This document shows, piece after piece, positions 32,093 through 39,595 of a DNA stretch of 64,000 nt (position 1 is the stretch's first letter; each line of letters opens with the position of its first letter). The stretch comes from Variovorax sp. Sphag1AA (GTDB taxonomy: Bacteria; Pseudomonadota; Gammaproteobacteria; Burkholderiales; Burkholderiaceae_C). The stretch is taken from positions 434,001 to 498,000 of the forward strand of contig NZ_JACHYC010000006.1 of NCBI RefSeq assembly GCF_014192575.1, written 5' to 3'. The notes under the pieces were generated by a model. That model had not been told where the DNA came from. It did not search any database and worked only from the letters and a program-made list of their open reading frames with translations. Made by a program: the position numbers and the translations under genes.

Positions 32093-33589
32093 ATGTACCT
32101 GATCGATCCTGCCGCCCACAGCCGGCGCGCCTTCCTGCGACGCGCGGGCCATCTTGCGATGGCGGGCACCGCAATGCCTTTTGCGCTCAACCTCGCCGCG
32201 ATGGGCGAGGCCGCTGCGCAGGCTGCGCCATCCGACGACTTCAAGGCGCTGGTCTGCGTCTTCCTCTTCGGTGGCAACGACTACGCGAACACCGTGGTGA
32301 CCTACGACGACCCGAGCTACAACGCCTACAGCACCATCCGCGTCCCGCAGGCTTCGGGTGGCATCGCGATCGCCAAGGACGCACTGCTGCCCACGCTGCT
32401 CACGCCGACCACTGTATTGGCCGATGGACGCCAGTACGCGTTGCATCCGGCGATGACGGCGCTCGCCGACCTGTTCAACACCACCGGCAAGATGGCGGTG
32501 CAGCTCAACGTCGGGCCACTGGTGGTGCCGCTCACGCGCGCGCAGTACAACAACAGCAACAAGAAGCTCTATCCGCAGCCCCCCAAGCTTTTCTCGCACA
32601 ACGATCAGCAGTCGATCTGGCAGTCGTCCTCGCCTGAAGGCTCCACGGTGGGCTGGGGCGGCAACATCGGCGATCTCGCGCTGTCGCAGAACGGCAATTC
32701 GCTCTTCACCTGCGTGTCGGTGTCGGGCAATGCGGTGTTCCTCTCGGGCGATACCGCGCTGCAGTACCAGGTGAGCACCAGCGGCGCGGTCGGTATCAAC
32801 AGTGTGAAGAGCAGCACCGTGTATGGCTCCGCCACCGTCAAGTCGGCGATGGCGCAACTGCTGCAGGAAGCGCGCTCGCACGCGCTGGAGAACGAATACA
32901 ACCGCGTGACCAAGCGCGCCGTCGAAGCCGAAACGACCGTGACCGCGGCGATCCAGCCCGCGACTTTCTCGACCGACACCTTCCTCGTGACGAACGCCGA
33001 CGGCAGCAAGTCGGCCAACAACAGCGGGCTCGCGAACCAGCTCAAGATGGTGGCGCGCATGATCCGCGGGCGCATCGCGCTCGGCGTGAAGCGGCAGGTG
33101 TTCTTCGTCTCGATGGGCGGCTTCGACCTGCATGACAACCTCATCGCCAACCAGCCGGGGCTCCTCAAGCAGCTCAGCGATGCGGTCGCCAATTTCCACG
33201 CGCAGATGGAAGCGCAAGGTCTGTCCGACAAGGTGACCACCTTCACCGCCTCCGACTTCGGCCGCACGCTCGCGAGCAACGGCGACGGCTCGGACCACGG
33301 CTGGGGCAGCCATCACTTCGTCGTCGGCGGTGCCGTCAAGGGCAAGCAGCTCTACGGCACGCCGCAGGTGGTCAGCATCAACAACGACGCGAAGCTGGCC
33401 GGCTACGAAGGCCACGTGGGGCAGGGCCGGCTCATTCCGACGACCTCAGTGGACCAGTACGGCGCGACGCTTGCCAAGTGGTTCGGCGTGCCCGACGCCG
33501 ACCTGCCGGGGATCCTGCCGAACCTGAAGAACTTCGGCGGCAACGTCAACGGCATCGACTTTCCGAAGGATGTCGGCTTCATGAGCTGA
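32093..33589 (+). CDS. DUF1501 family protein, Tat-exported
   Basis: Protein of 498 residues with a twin-arginine leader: SRRAFLRRAGHLAMAGTAMP, cleavage near EAAAQA-APS. The DUF1501 body (sulfatase/alkaline-phosphatase-like fold) shows VCVFLFGGNDYANTVV, SMGGFDLHDN, TASDFGRTLASNGDGSDHGW and HHFVVGGAVKG with potential metal-binding Asp and His. It begins 10 bases after the DUF1800 stop. Tat export suggests it folds with a cofactor or metal before crossing. The role is unknown; the pair may modify or assemble surface material. Confidence 0.87.
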   Translation: MYLIDPAAHSRRAFLRRAGHLAMAGTAMPFALNLAAMGEAAAQAAPSDDFKALVCVFLFGGNDYANTVVTYDDPSYNAYSTIRVPQASGGIAIAKDALLPTLLTPTTVLADGRQYALHPAMTALADLFNTTGKMAVQLNVGPLVVPLTRAQYNNSNKKLYPQPPKLFSHNDQQSIWQSSSPEGSTVGWGGNIGDLALSQNGNSLFTCVSVSGNAVFLSGDTALQYQVSTSGAVGINSVKSSTVYGSATVKSAMAQLLQEARSHALENEYNRVTKRAVEAETTVTAAIQPATFSTDTFLVTNADGSKSANNSGLANQLKMVARMIRGRIALGVKRQVFFVSMGGFDLHDNLIANQPGLLKQLSDAVANFHAQMEAQGLSDKVTTFTASDFGRTLASNGDGSDHGWGSHHFVVGGAVKGKQLYGTPQVVSINNDAKLAGYEGHVGQGRLIPTTSVDQYGATLAKWFGVPDADLPGILPNLKNFGGNVNGIDFPKDVGFMS

Positions 33590-33656
33590 GCAGGTGTGCG
33601 TGGAGTAATCTGCGAGGCCGTCCGTAACCGGTCATGCAGATGAAAGGAGACACGCG

Positions 33657-34007
33657 ATGAAATACCAGGGCAGCTGCCACTGCGGCCGCATTGCTTTCGA
33701 AGTCGAGGGCCAGATCGACAAGGCACTGGCGTGCAACTGTTCGATCTGCCAGCGCAAAGGGTCGCTGCTGTGGTTCGTGCCGCGCAATCAGATGACGATC
33801 ACCACGCCGGTCGATGACAACGTGGGCGTCTACCTGTTCAACAAGCACGTCATCAAGCACTTCTTCTGCAAGACCTGCGGCATCCATACGCACGGCGAGG
33901 CGCAGTACCCGAATGGTGAGCTCACCGCCGCGATCAACATCCGCTGCCTCGAAGGCATCGATCTCGACAAGGTGCCGGTGACGCACTACGACGGGCGATC
34001 GCGATGA
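33657..34007 (+). CDS. GFA (glutathione-dependent formaldehyde-activating) family protein 1
   Basis: Zinc-binding GFA/CENP-V-fold protein of 116 residues. Cysteine pairs CHCG, CNCSIC and CKTCGIHTHGE are in the expected order. AAAGGAGACACGCG upstream is a strong ribosome site. It overlaps the next GFA gene in ATGA. GFA-fold proteins bind zinc and possibly S-hydroxymethylglutathione or other thiol adducts; many have no proven activity. It does not obviously belong to the neighbouring clusters. Confidence 0.9.
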   Translation: MKYQGSCHCGRIAFEVEGQIDKALACNCSICQRKGSLLWFVPRNQMTITTPVDDNVGVYLFNKHVIKHFFCKTCGIHTHGEAQYPNGELTAAINIRCLEGIDLDKVPVTHYDGRSR

Positions 34008-34489
34008 GCGCCGCTGCCGACGCCTTCCCCGCGGAAGGCGGATGCACCTGCCGCGCCGTGCGCTATCGCATGGCGACGCGGCCGCTTTTCGTCAATTGCT
34101 GCCACTGCCGCTGGTGCCAGCGCGAAAGCGGCAGCGCATTCGCGATCAACGCGATGATCGAAAGCGACCGGGTGGCGTTGCTGACGGGCGAGATCGACAT
34201 GGTCGACACGCCCTCGCTGAGCGGCAAGGGCCAGAAGATCGCGCGCTGCCCGCATTGCCGCGTCGCACTCTGGAGCCATTACTCGGGTGCCGGCGAGGCG
34301 GTGAAGTTCGTTCGCGTCGGCACGCTCGACAACCCCGACCTGCTGCCGCCCGACATCCACATCTTTACCTGCTCGAAGCAGCCTTGGGTGGTGTTGCCGC
34401 CGGGCATGCCGGCTGTCGACGAGTACTACAGCCGCTCGCAGTACTGGCCGCCCGAGAGCATCGAGCGGCTCAAGGCTTTGAAGAAATAG
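34004..34489 (+). CDS. GFA family protein 2
   Basis: Second GFA-fold protein, 161 residues, with CTCRAV, NCCHCRWCQ and CPHCRVALW zinc-ligand clusters. It has a longer C-terminus (CSKQPWVVLPPGMPAVDEYY) than the preceding gene, which fits a different subgroup. It is translationally coupled to GFA 1. Its 3' end overlaps the convergent iclR gene by 20 bases. Tandem GFA genes may form a heteromer or act on related thiol adducts; this is inference. Confidence 0.9.
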   Translation: MSAAADAFPAEGGCTCRAVRYRMATRPLFVNCCHCRWCQRESGSAFAINAMIESDRVALLTGEIDMVDTPSLSGKGQKIARCPHCRVALWSHYSGAGEAVKFVRVGTLDNPDLLPPDIHIFTCSKQPWVVLPPGMPAVDEYYSRSQYWPPESIERLKALKK

Positions 34490-35297
34490 CGCCCAGCCGC
34501 TGCGACACCTGGTCCGCGCAGGCCTTGAGCGCCATCGCGATCTCGCCGTCCCAGCGCGTATCGAAGATCGCCGCCGGGCCGATGGCGGTCACCGCCAGCA
34601 CGATCGCGCCGGTGTGATCGAAGGCCGGCGCCGACATCGCGCTCACGCCGGGCAGGATCTCGCCCTCGGAGCGGCTCAGTCCGCGCTTGCGCACCTCCTG
34701 CAGTTGCACCTCGAAGTCCTTCCAGCTAGGCAGCGGCTGCACCGGCGGCATGCCGCGCTGCGGCGGGTCCGTGATGCCCTTGCGTTCGCGCTGGCGTTCT
34801 TCCTCCAGCAGGCGCTGGACCACCGCCGGATCGAGATAGGCGCCGAAGAGCCTGCCTGAGGCGGTGTTGGTCAGCGAGAACACCGTGCCGTGTCGCATGT
34901 TCACATGCAGCGGCGCGGGCGATTCGGCGAGGCGGACGATCGTCGCGCCCCGGTCGCCCCAGACCGCGATCGCCACCGTCTGCCCGATCTGTTGCGCCAG
35001 TTCGGCGATCAGCGGCGTCGCCACATGCACCGGATTGGCCTGCTGCAGGCTGATCAACCCCAGTTGCAACGCGAGCGGTCCGAGCAGATAGTGACCGCTG
35101 GTGCGGTCCTGCTCGATCAGCCCGAGACGGCCGAAGCTGACCATGTACGGATGCGCCTTGGCCGGGGACATCTCGGCCTCGCGCGCGAGGTCCTTCAGCG
35201 CCATCGGCCGGCCGTGGTGGACCAGGGCGCGCAGCAGCTGGCCCCCCACCTCGATGCTCTGGATGCCGCGCTGCGCGCGATCGCTGTCGGTGCTCAT
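34470..35297 (-). CDS. IclR-family transcriptional regulator of the homogentisate cluster
   Basis: Regulator of 275 residues with an N-terminal winged helix (GGQLLRALVHHGRPMALKDL, AREAEMSPAKAHPYMVSF) and a C-terminal IclR effector domain (TIVRLAESPAPLHVNMRHGT, SNTASGRLFGAYL-like). The ATG at 35297 has GAGGGAC upstream. It is divergent from the MBL-hydroxylase-hmgA-fahA genes, and a perfect 14-bp palindrome lies between. IclR-type regulators of aromatic pathways often bind such palindromes and respond to the pathway substrate or ring-cleavage product. Confidence 0.92.
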   Translation of the reverse strand: MSTDSDRAQRGIQSIEVGGQLLRALVHHGRPMALKDLAREAEMSPAKAHPYMVSFGRLGLIEQDRTSGHYLLGPLALQLGLISLQQANPVHVATPLIAELAQQIGQTVAIAVWGDRGATIVRLAESPAPLHVNMRHGTVFSLTNTASGRLFGAYLDPAVVQRLLEEERQRERKGITDPPQRGMPPVQPLPSWKDFEVQLQEVRKRGLSRSEGEILPGVSAMSAPAFDHTGAIVLAVTAIGPAAIFDTRWDGEIAMALKACADQVSQRLGAISSKP

Positions 35298-35330
35298 GAC
35301 CGTGTCCCTCATTTGTTCATGGAGAAAGCA

Positions 35331-35360
35331 TTAGACATTAACTGATCATCCGAATACACT
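35331..35360 (+). promoter_or_regulatory. Candidate sigma70 promoter of the homogentisate cluster
   Basis: TTAGAC (35331-35336) and TACACT (35355-35360) are separated by 18 bases. The predicted start lies near 35367, just upstream of the palindrome, so a repressor there would block elongation. Confidence 0.4.
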
Positions 35361-35377
35361 CCGCGCATTCGTTCCCT

Positions 35378-35391
35378 GCAAACTAGTTTGC
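35378..35391. promoter_or_regulatory. Perfect 14-bp palindrome, candidate IclR operator
   Basis: GCAAACTAGTTTGC reads the same on both strands. It lies in the 123-base gap between iclR and the MBL gene, 29 bases before the MBL ATG. The position and symmetry fit an operator for the adjacent IclR-type regulator. Confidence 0.65.
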
Positions 35392-35420
35392 TTTAGTCAA
35401 ATTTCAAGGAGACTCCCGCG

Positions 35421-36380
35421 ATGAGCCAGACCAAGAAGTTCGCCAGCCAGGCCGACCTGGAAGAAAAGAAGGTCACCTTCAGTCAGATTTCGGAACACGC
35501 CTGGGCCTACACCGCCGAAGGCGACCCCAACACCGGAATCATCATTGGCGACGACGCCGTGCTCGTGGCGGACACCCAGGCCACGCCCGCCATGGCGCAG
35601 GACGTGATCCGCCGCATCCGCGAAGTCACCGACAAGCCCATCAAGTACGTGGTGCTGACCCACTACCACGCGGTGCGCGTGCTCGGTGCCAGCGCCTACG
35701 GAGCCGAGCACATCCTCGCGAGCCAGGACACCTACGACCTCATCGTCGAGCGCGGCGAGCAGGACAAGGCCAGCGAGATCGGCCGCTTCCCGCGCCTGTT
35801 CGCGGGCGTCGAGACCGTGCCGCCCGGCATGACCTGGCCGACGATGACCTTCACCGGCAAGATGACCCTGTGGCTCGGCAAGCTCGAAGTGCAACTGCTG
35901 CAACTGGGCCGTGGCCACACGAAGGGTGACACCGTCGTCTGGCTGCCGGGCGAGAAGGCACTGCTGTCGGGCGACCTCGTCGAGTTCGACGCCACGCCGT
36001 ACGCCGGCGACGCCTATTTCCAGGACTGGCCCCAGACGCTCGACAACATCGCGGCGCTCAAGCCGAAGGCACTGGTTCCGGGCCGCGGCGCGGCGCTCAC
36101 CACGCCCGACGAAGTCGCCAAGGGCCTCGCCGGCACGCGCGACTTCATCGCCGATGTGTGGGCCAGCGTGAGCGCGAGTGCGAAGTCCGGCAAGGACCTG
36201 AACACTGCTTACAAGGAAACCTACGCCAAGCTCAAGCCCAAGTACGGACACTGGGTGATCTTCGACCACTGCATGCCGTTCGACGTCACGCGCTGCTACG
36301 ACGAAGCGACCAAGTACGCCGACCCGCGCATCTGGACCGCCGAGCGCGACATCGAAATGTGGAAGGCACTGGAAGGCTGA
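35421..36380 (+). CDS. MBL-fold protein with altered metal motif (module copy 2)
   Basis: Metallo-beta-lactamase-fold protein of 319 residues, a clear paralog of the one at 6373. It has HYHAVR at 81-86 instead of HxHxDH (Val85, Arg86), His166 in GRGHTKGD and Asp185 in SGDLVE, all at the same residue numbers as the paralog. The tail PFDVTRCYDEATKYADPR is conserved between them. AAGGAGACTC precedes the ATG. It is the first gene of the homogentisate cluster, five bases before the hydroxylase. It may be a lactonase-like or redox partner enzyme; the altered metal site makes classic hydrolysis uncertain. Confidence 0.9.
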   Translation: MSQTKKFASQADLEEKKVTFSQISEHAWAYTAEGDPNTGIIIGDDAVLVADTQATPAMAQDVIRRIREVTDKPIKYVVLTHYHAVRVLGASAYGAEHILASQDTYDLIVERGEQDKASEIGRFPRLFAGVETVPPGMTWPTMTFTGKMTLWLGKLEVQLLQLGRGHTKGDTVVWLPGEKALLSGDLVEFDATPYAGDAYFQDWPQTLDNIAALKPKALVPGRGAALTTPDEVAKGLAGTRDFIADVWASVSASAKSGKDLNTAYKETYAKLKPKYGHWVIFDHCMPFDVTRCYDEATKYADPRIWTAERDIEMWKALEG

Positions 36381-36384
36381 AGCC

Positions 36385-38055
36385 ATGCAAGCCCAAGCCT
36401 CGGTCGACTACCAGTCGCTGCGCTTCGACTACAAGCACCACCCCGACCAGGACGCCGCGCAGCCGGTGCGCCATCCGGTCGTCGTGGTCGGCGCGGGCCC
36501 GGTGGGTCTCGCGCTCGCGATCGATCTCGCCCAGCAGCAGATCCCGGTGGTGCTGCTCGACAACGACAACACGCTCTCGACGGGCTCTCGCGCGATCTGC
36601 TTCGCCAAGCGCACGCTCGAAGTCTTCGATCGCCTGGGCTGTGCCGATCGCATGGTCGACAAGGGCGTGTCCTGGAAGATCGGCAAGGTCTTCTTCAAGG
36701 ACGAGCAGGTCTATCACTTCGACCTGCTGCCCGAGGCGGGCCACGAGCGCCCGGCCTTCATCAACCTGCAGCAGTACTACGTCGAAGGCTACCTCTCGGA
36801 GCGCGCAGCCGAGCTGCCGCTGATCGACCTGCGCTGGAACAACAAGGTGATCGGCGTCGAGCAGAACGCTGACCGCGCCGTGCTCACCATCGAGACGCCG
36901 GAAGGCAACTACCGGCTCGAAGCGGACTACGTGGCGGCCTGCGACGGTTCCAAGTCGAACATGCGCCAGATGCTCGGGCAGGAAGCCAAGGGCCGGATCT
37001 TCCGTGACCGCTTCCTGATTGCCGACGTGACCATGGACACCGACTTGCCGACCGAGCGCAAGTTCTGGTTCGATCCGCCGTTCCATCCCGGCCAGAGCGT
37101 GCTGCTGCACAAGCAGGCCGACGGCATGTGGCGCGTCGACTTCCAGCTCGGCTGGGACGCCGATCCGGTGGAAGAGCGCAAGCACGAGAAGATCATTCCG
37201 CGCGTGCGGGCGCTGCTGGACAGCATCGACCATCACGACGTGCAGTTCACCATCGGATGGGCCAGCGTCTACACCTTTGCCTGCCAGCGGATGGATCACT
37301 TCCGCCAGGGCCGGGTGCTCTTCGCAGGCGACTCGGCGCATGGCGTCTCGCCCTTCGGCGCGCGCGGTGCGAACTCCGGTGTGCAGGACGCGGACAACCT
37401 CGCGTGGAAGCTCGCCGCCGTGGTGCGCAACGAAGCGCCCGATCGCCTGCTCGACACCTACGCGAGCGAGCGCGAATACGCGGCCGACGAGAACATTCGC
37501 AACTCCACCCGCGCGACCGACTTCATCACGCCCAAGAGCGACGTCAGCCGCTTGTTCCGCGATGCGGTTCTGGAGCTCTCCAAGCGACACGCCTTCGCGC
37601 GCACGCTAGTCAACAGCGGCCGCTTGTCGGTGCCTTCGACGCTGGGCGATTCGCCGCTCAACACCGCTGATGCCGATGCGTTCGCCGGCCGCATGGTGCC
37701 GGGCGCGCCGGCTGCCGATGCGCCGATCGTGCGTGCCGACGGCAGCACCGGCTGGCTGCTGCGCGAACTCAACCCGGCTTCGCAAGCCCATCCCGCGACC
37801 TGCTTCACCGCACTGGTCTTCGGCCACGGCGAAGCGGCCGAGCGCAGCCGCGAAGCGCTCGCAAAGTCCGATGTGCCGCTGCACATCGTGAACGTCGCCG
37901 ACACCAGCGAAGGCGCTCTGGCAGCGCAACGCTACGACGCGAAGCCGGGCACGGTCTATCTGTTGCGTCCGGACCAGCATGTCTGCGCGCGCTGGCGCCA
38001 TCCGGCTCCCGCGGACGTGCGCGCCGCGCGCGATCGCGCATTGGCAAAGGCCTGA
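36385..38055 (+). CDS. FAD-dependent hydroxylase, probable 3-hydroxyphenylacetate 6-hydroxylase-like (module copy 2)
   Basis: Class A flavin monooxygenase of 556 residues. GAGPVG at 36-41, the DG motif CDGSKS at 186-191 and GDSAH at 315-319 are intact. Followed by a 67-residue DUF2783 protein and by hmgA-fahA, it probably makes homogentisate. From memory, Pseudomonas putida MhaA (a flavoprotein of about 60 kDa) with tiny MhaB converts 3-hydroxyphenylacetate to homogentisate beside hmg genes; size and layout agree. A hydroxylase for 4-hydroxyphenylacetate or another phenol is an alternative. The copy at 7563 is a diverged paralog. Confidence 0.88.
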   Translation: MQAQASVDYQSLRFDYKHHPDQDAAQPVRHPVVVVGAGPVGLALAIDLAQQQIPVVLLDNDNTLSTGSRAICFAKRTLEVFDRLGCADRMVDKGVSWKIGKVFFKDEQVYHFDLLPEAGHERPAFINLQQYYVEGYLSERAAELPLIDLRWNNKVIGVEQNADRAVLTIETPEGNYRLEADYVAACDGSKSNMRQMLGQEAKGRIFRDRFLIADVTMDTDLPTERKFWFDPPFHPGQSVLLHKQADGMWRVDFQLGWDADPVEERKHEKIIPRVRALLDSIDHHDVQFTIGWASVYTFACQRMDHFRQGRVLFAGDSAHGVSPFGARGANSGVQDADNLAWKLAAVVRNEAPDRLLDTYASEREYAADENIRNSTRATDFITPKSDVSRLFRDAVLELSKRHAFARTLVNSGRLSVPSTLGDSPLNTADADAFAGRMVPGAPAADAPIVRADGSTGWLLRELNPASQAHPATCFTALVFGHGEAAERSREALAKSDVPLHIVNVADTSEGALAAQRYDAKPGTVYLLRPDQHVCARWRHPAPADVRAARDRALAKA

Positions 38056-38059
38056 AGCC

Positions 38060-38263
38060 ATGAGCAACGCAAACCTCATCACCACGCCGAACTTTGAAGC
38101 GCCCGACGACTTCTACGAGGCACTCATCGAAGCCCACCAGGGACTGAGCACCGAAGAGAGCCACGCCTACAACGCGCGTCTCGTGCTGGTGCTCGCCAAC
38201 CACATCGGTTCCACCGCCGTCTTGCGGCAGGCCTTCCAAGCCGCCGCAGCCGCAGCCCGCTGA
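38060..38263 (+). CDS. DUF2783 small protein, hydroxylase partner (module copy 2)
   Basis: Protein of 67 residues with FYEALIEAHQGL and YNARLVLVLAN, the same core as the 73-residue copy at 7329. It starts four bases after the hydroxylase stop and ends in an Ala-rich tail. The size and position match the coupling protein MhaB of the Pseudomonas 3-hydroxyphenylacetate hydroxylase as I recall it; such a protein would keep flavin reduction tied to substrate hydroxylation. It has no cofactor motif of its own. Confidence 0.83.
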   Translation: MSNANLITTPNFEAPDDFYEALIEAHQGLSTEESHAYNARLVLVLANHIGSTAVLRQAFQAAAAAAR

Positions 38264-38290
38264 ATTCCCGGATTCAAGAAAGAGGATTCC

Positions 38291-39595
38291 ATGACGAACG
38301 CATCCGCCGCCGAGCGCCGCTACCAGAACGGCTTCGGCAACGAATACGCCACCGAGGCCGTCGCCGGTGCGCTGCCGCAGGGCCGCAACAGCCCGCAGCG
38401 CGCACCCTTCGACCTGTACCCCGAGCTGATCTCCGGCACCGCCTTCACTGCGCCGCGCCACGAGAACCGCCGCACCTGGGTGTACCGCCGCCAGCCGTCG
38501 GTGGTCGCCGGCCGCTACAAGGCCTACACGCAGACGCTGTGGAAGACCGGCGCGGACCGTGAGATCGCGCTTCCGCCCGAGCCGATGCGCTGGGGCCCCA
38601 TCCCGTTGGACAACGCCGAGGTCGATTTCGTCGATGGCATGCGCACGCTGGCTGCCAACGGTGACGCCGATGCGCAGACCGGCCTTGCCGCGCACGTCTA
38701 CGTCGCCAGCAAGTCGATGAACCGCCGCGCCTTCGTCAACGCCGACGGCGAAATGCTTTTCGTGCCGCAGCAGGGGCGTCTGGAGATCACGACCGAGATG
38801 GGCGTGCTCGACGTCAAACCCGGCGAGATCGCGCTCGTGCCGCGCGGCGTGGTGTTCAAGGTCGACCTGCCCGAAGGTCTCTCGCGCGGTTACGTGTGCG
38901 AGAACTACGGCGCGCACTTCCGCCTGCCCGAACTCGGCCCGATCGGCTCGAACGGTCTGGCAAACGCACGCGACTTCCAGGCACCCGTCGCCGCCTATGA
39001 AGACGCGACCGTTGCCTACGAACTCGTCAAGAAGTTCGGCGGCCGCTTCTGGTCCGCACCGACGAAGCATTCGCCCTTCAACGTGGTCGCGTGGCACGGC
39101 AACCTCTCGCCGGTGAAGTACGACACCGCGCACTTCATGACCATCGGCTCGATCAGCTTCGACCATCCGGACCCATCGATCTTCACGGTGCTCACCTCGC
39201 CGTCGGACACACTCGGGACGGCCAACTGCGACTTCGTGATCTTCCCGCCGCGCTGGCTGGTCATGGAAGACACCTTCCGTCCGCCTTGGTACCACCGCAA
39301 CCTCATGAGCGAGTTCATGGGGCTGGTCTACGGCGAATACGACGCCAAGCCTGGTGGCTTCAAGCCCGGCGGCGCGAGCTTGCACAACTGCATGGTGCCG
39401 CACGGCCCCGATGAGGAAGCCTTCGAGAAGGCGAGCCACAGCGACCTCAAGCCGCAGAAGCTCGACAACACGCTGGCCTTCATGTTCGAAAGCCGCTACC
39501 GCTTCATTCCTTCCGGGTATGCGATGCAAAGCCCGGTGCTCGACCAGAACTACGCCGACTGCTGGGCCGGCCTCCAGGACAACTTCAAGCCATGA
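38291..39595 (+). CDS. hmgA: Homogentisate 1,2-dioxygenase
   Basis: Iron(II) ring-cleavage enzyme converting homogentisate to maleylacetoacetate; 434 residues, normal length. It starts YQNGFGNEYATEAVAGALPQ, as in most HmgA. The iron-ligand region is complete: HSPFNVVAWHGN, then FRPPWYHRNLMSEFMGL and NCMVPHGPD. AAGAGGA precedes the ATG. Its stop overlaps fahA in ATGA. With the upstream hydroxylase it defines a homogentisate route. The isomerase that should act between it and FahA is not in this cluster. Confidence 0.98.
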   Translation: MTNASAAERRYQNGFGNEYATEAVAGALPQGRNSPQRAPFDLYPELISGTAFTAPRHENRRTWVYRRQPSVVAGRYKAYTQTLWKTGADREIALPPEPMRWGPIPLDNAEVDFVDGMRTLAANGDADAQTGLAAHVYVASKSMNRRAFVNADGEMLFVPQQGRLEITTEMGVLDVKPGEIALVPRGVVFKVDLPEGLSRGYVCENYGAHFRLPELGPIGSNGLANARDFQAPVAAYEDATVAYELVKKFGGRFWSAPTKHSPFNVVAWHGNLSPVKYDTAHFMTIGSISFDHPDPSIFTVLTSPSDTLGTANCDFVIFPPRWLVMEDTFRPPWYHRNLMSEFMGLVYGEYDAKPGGFKPGGASLHNCMVPHGPDEEAFEKASHSDLKPQKLDNTLAFMFESRYRFIPSGYAMQSPVLDQNYADCWAGLQDNFKP

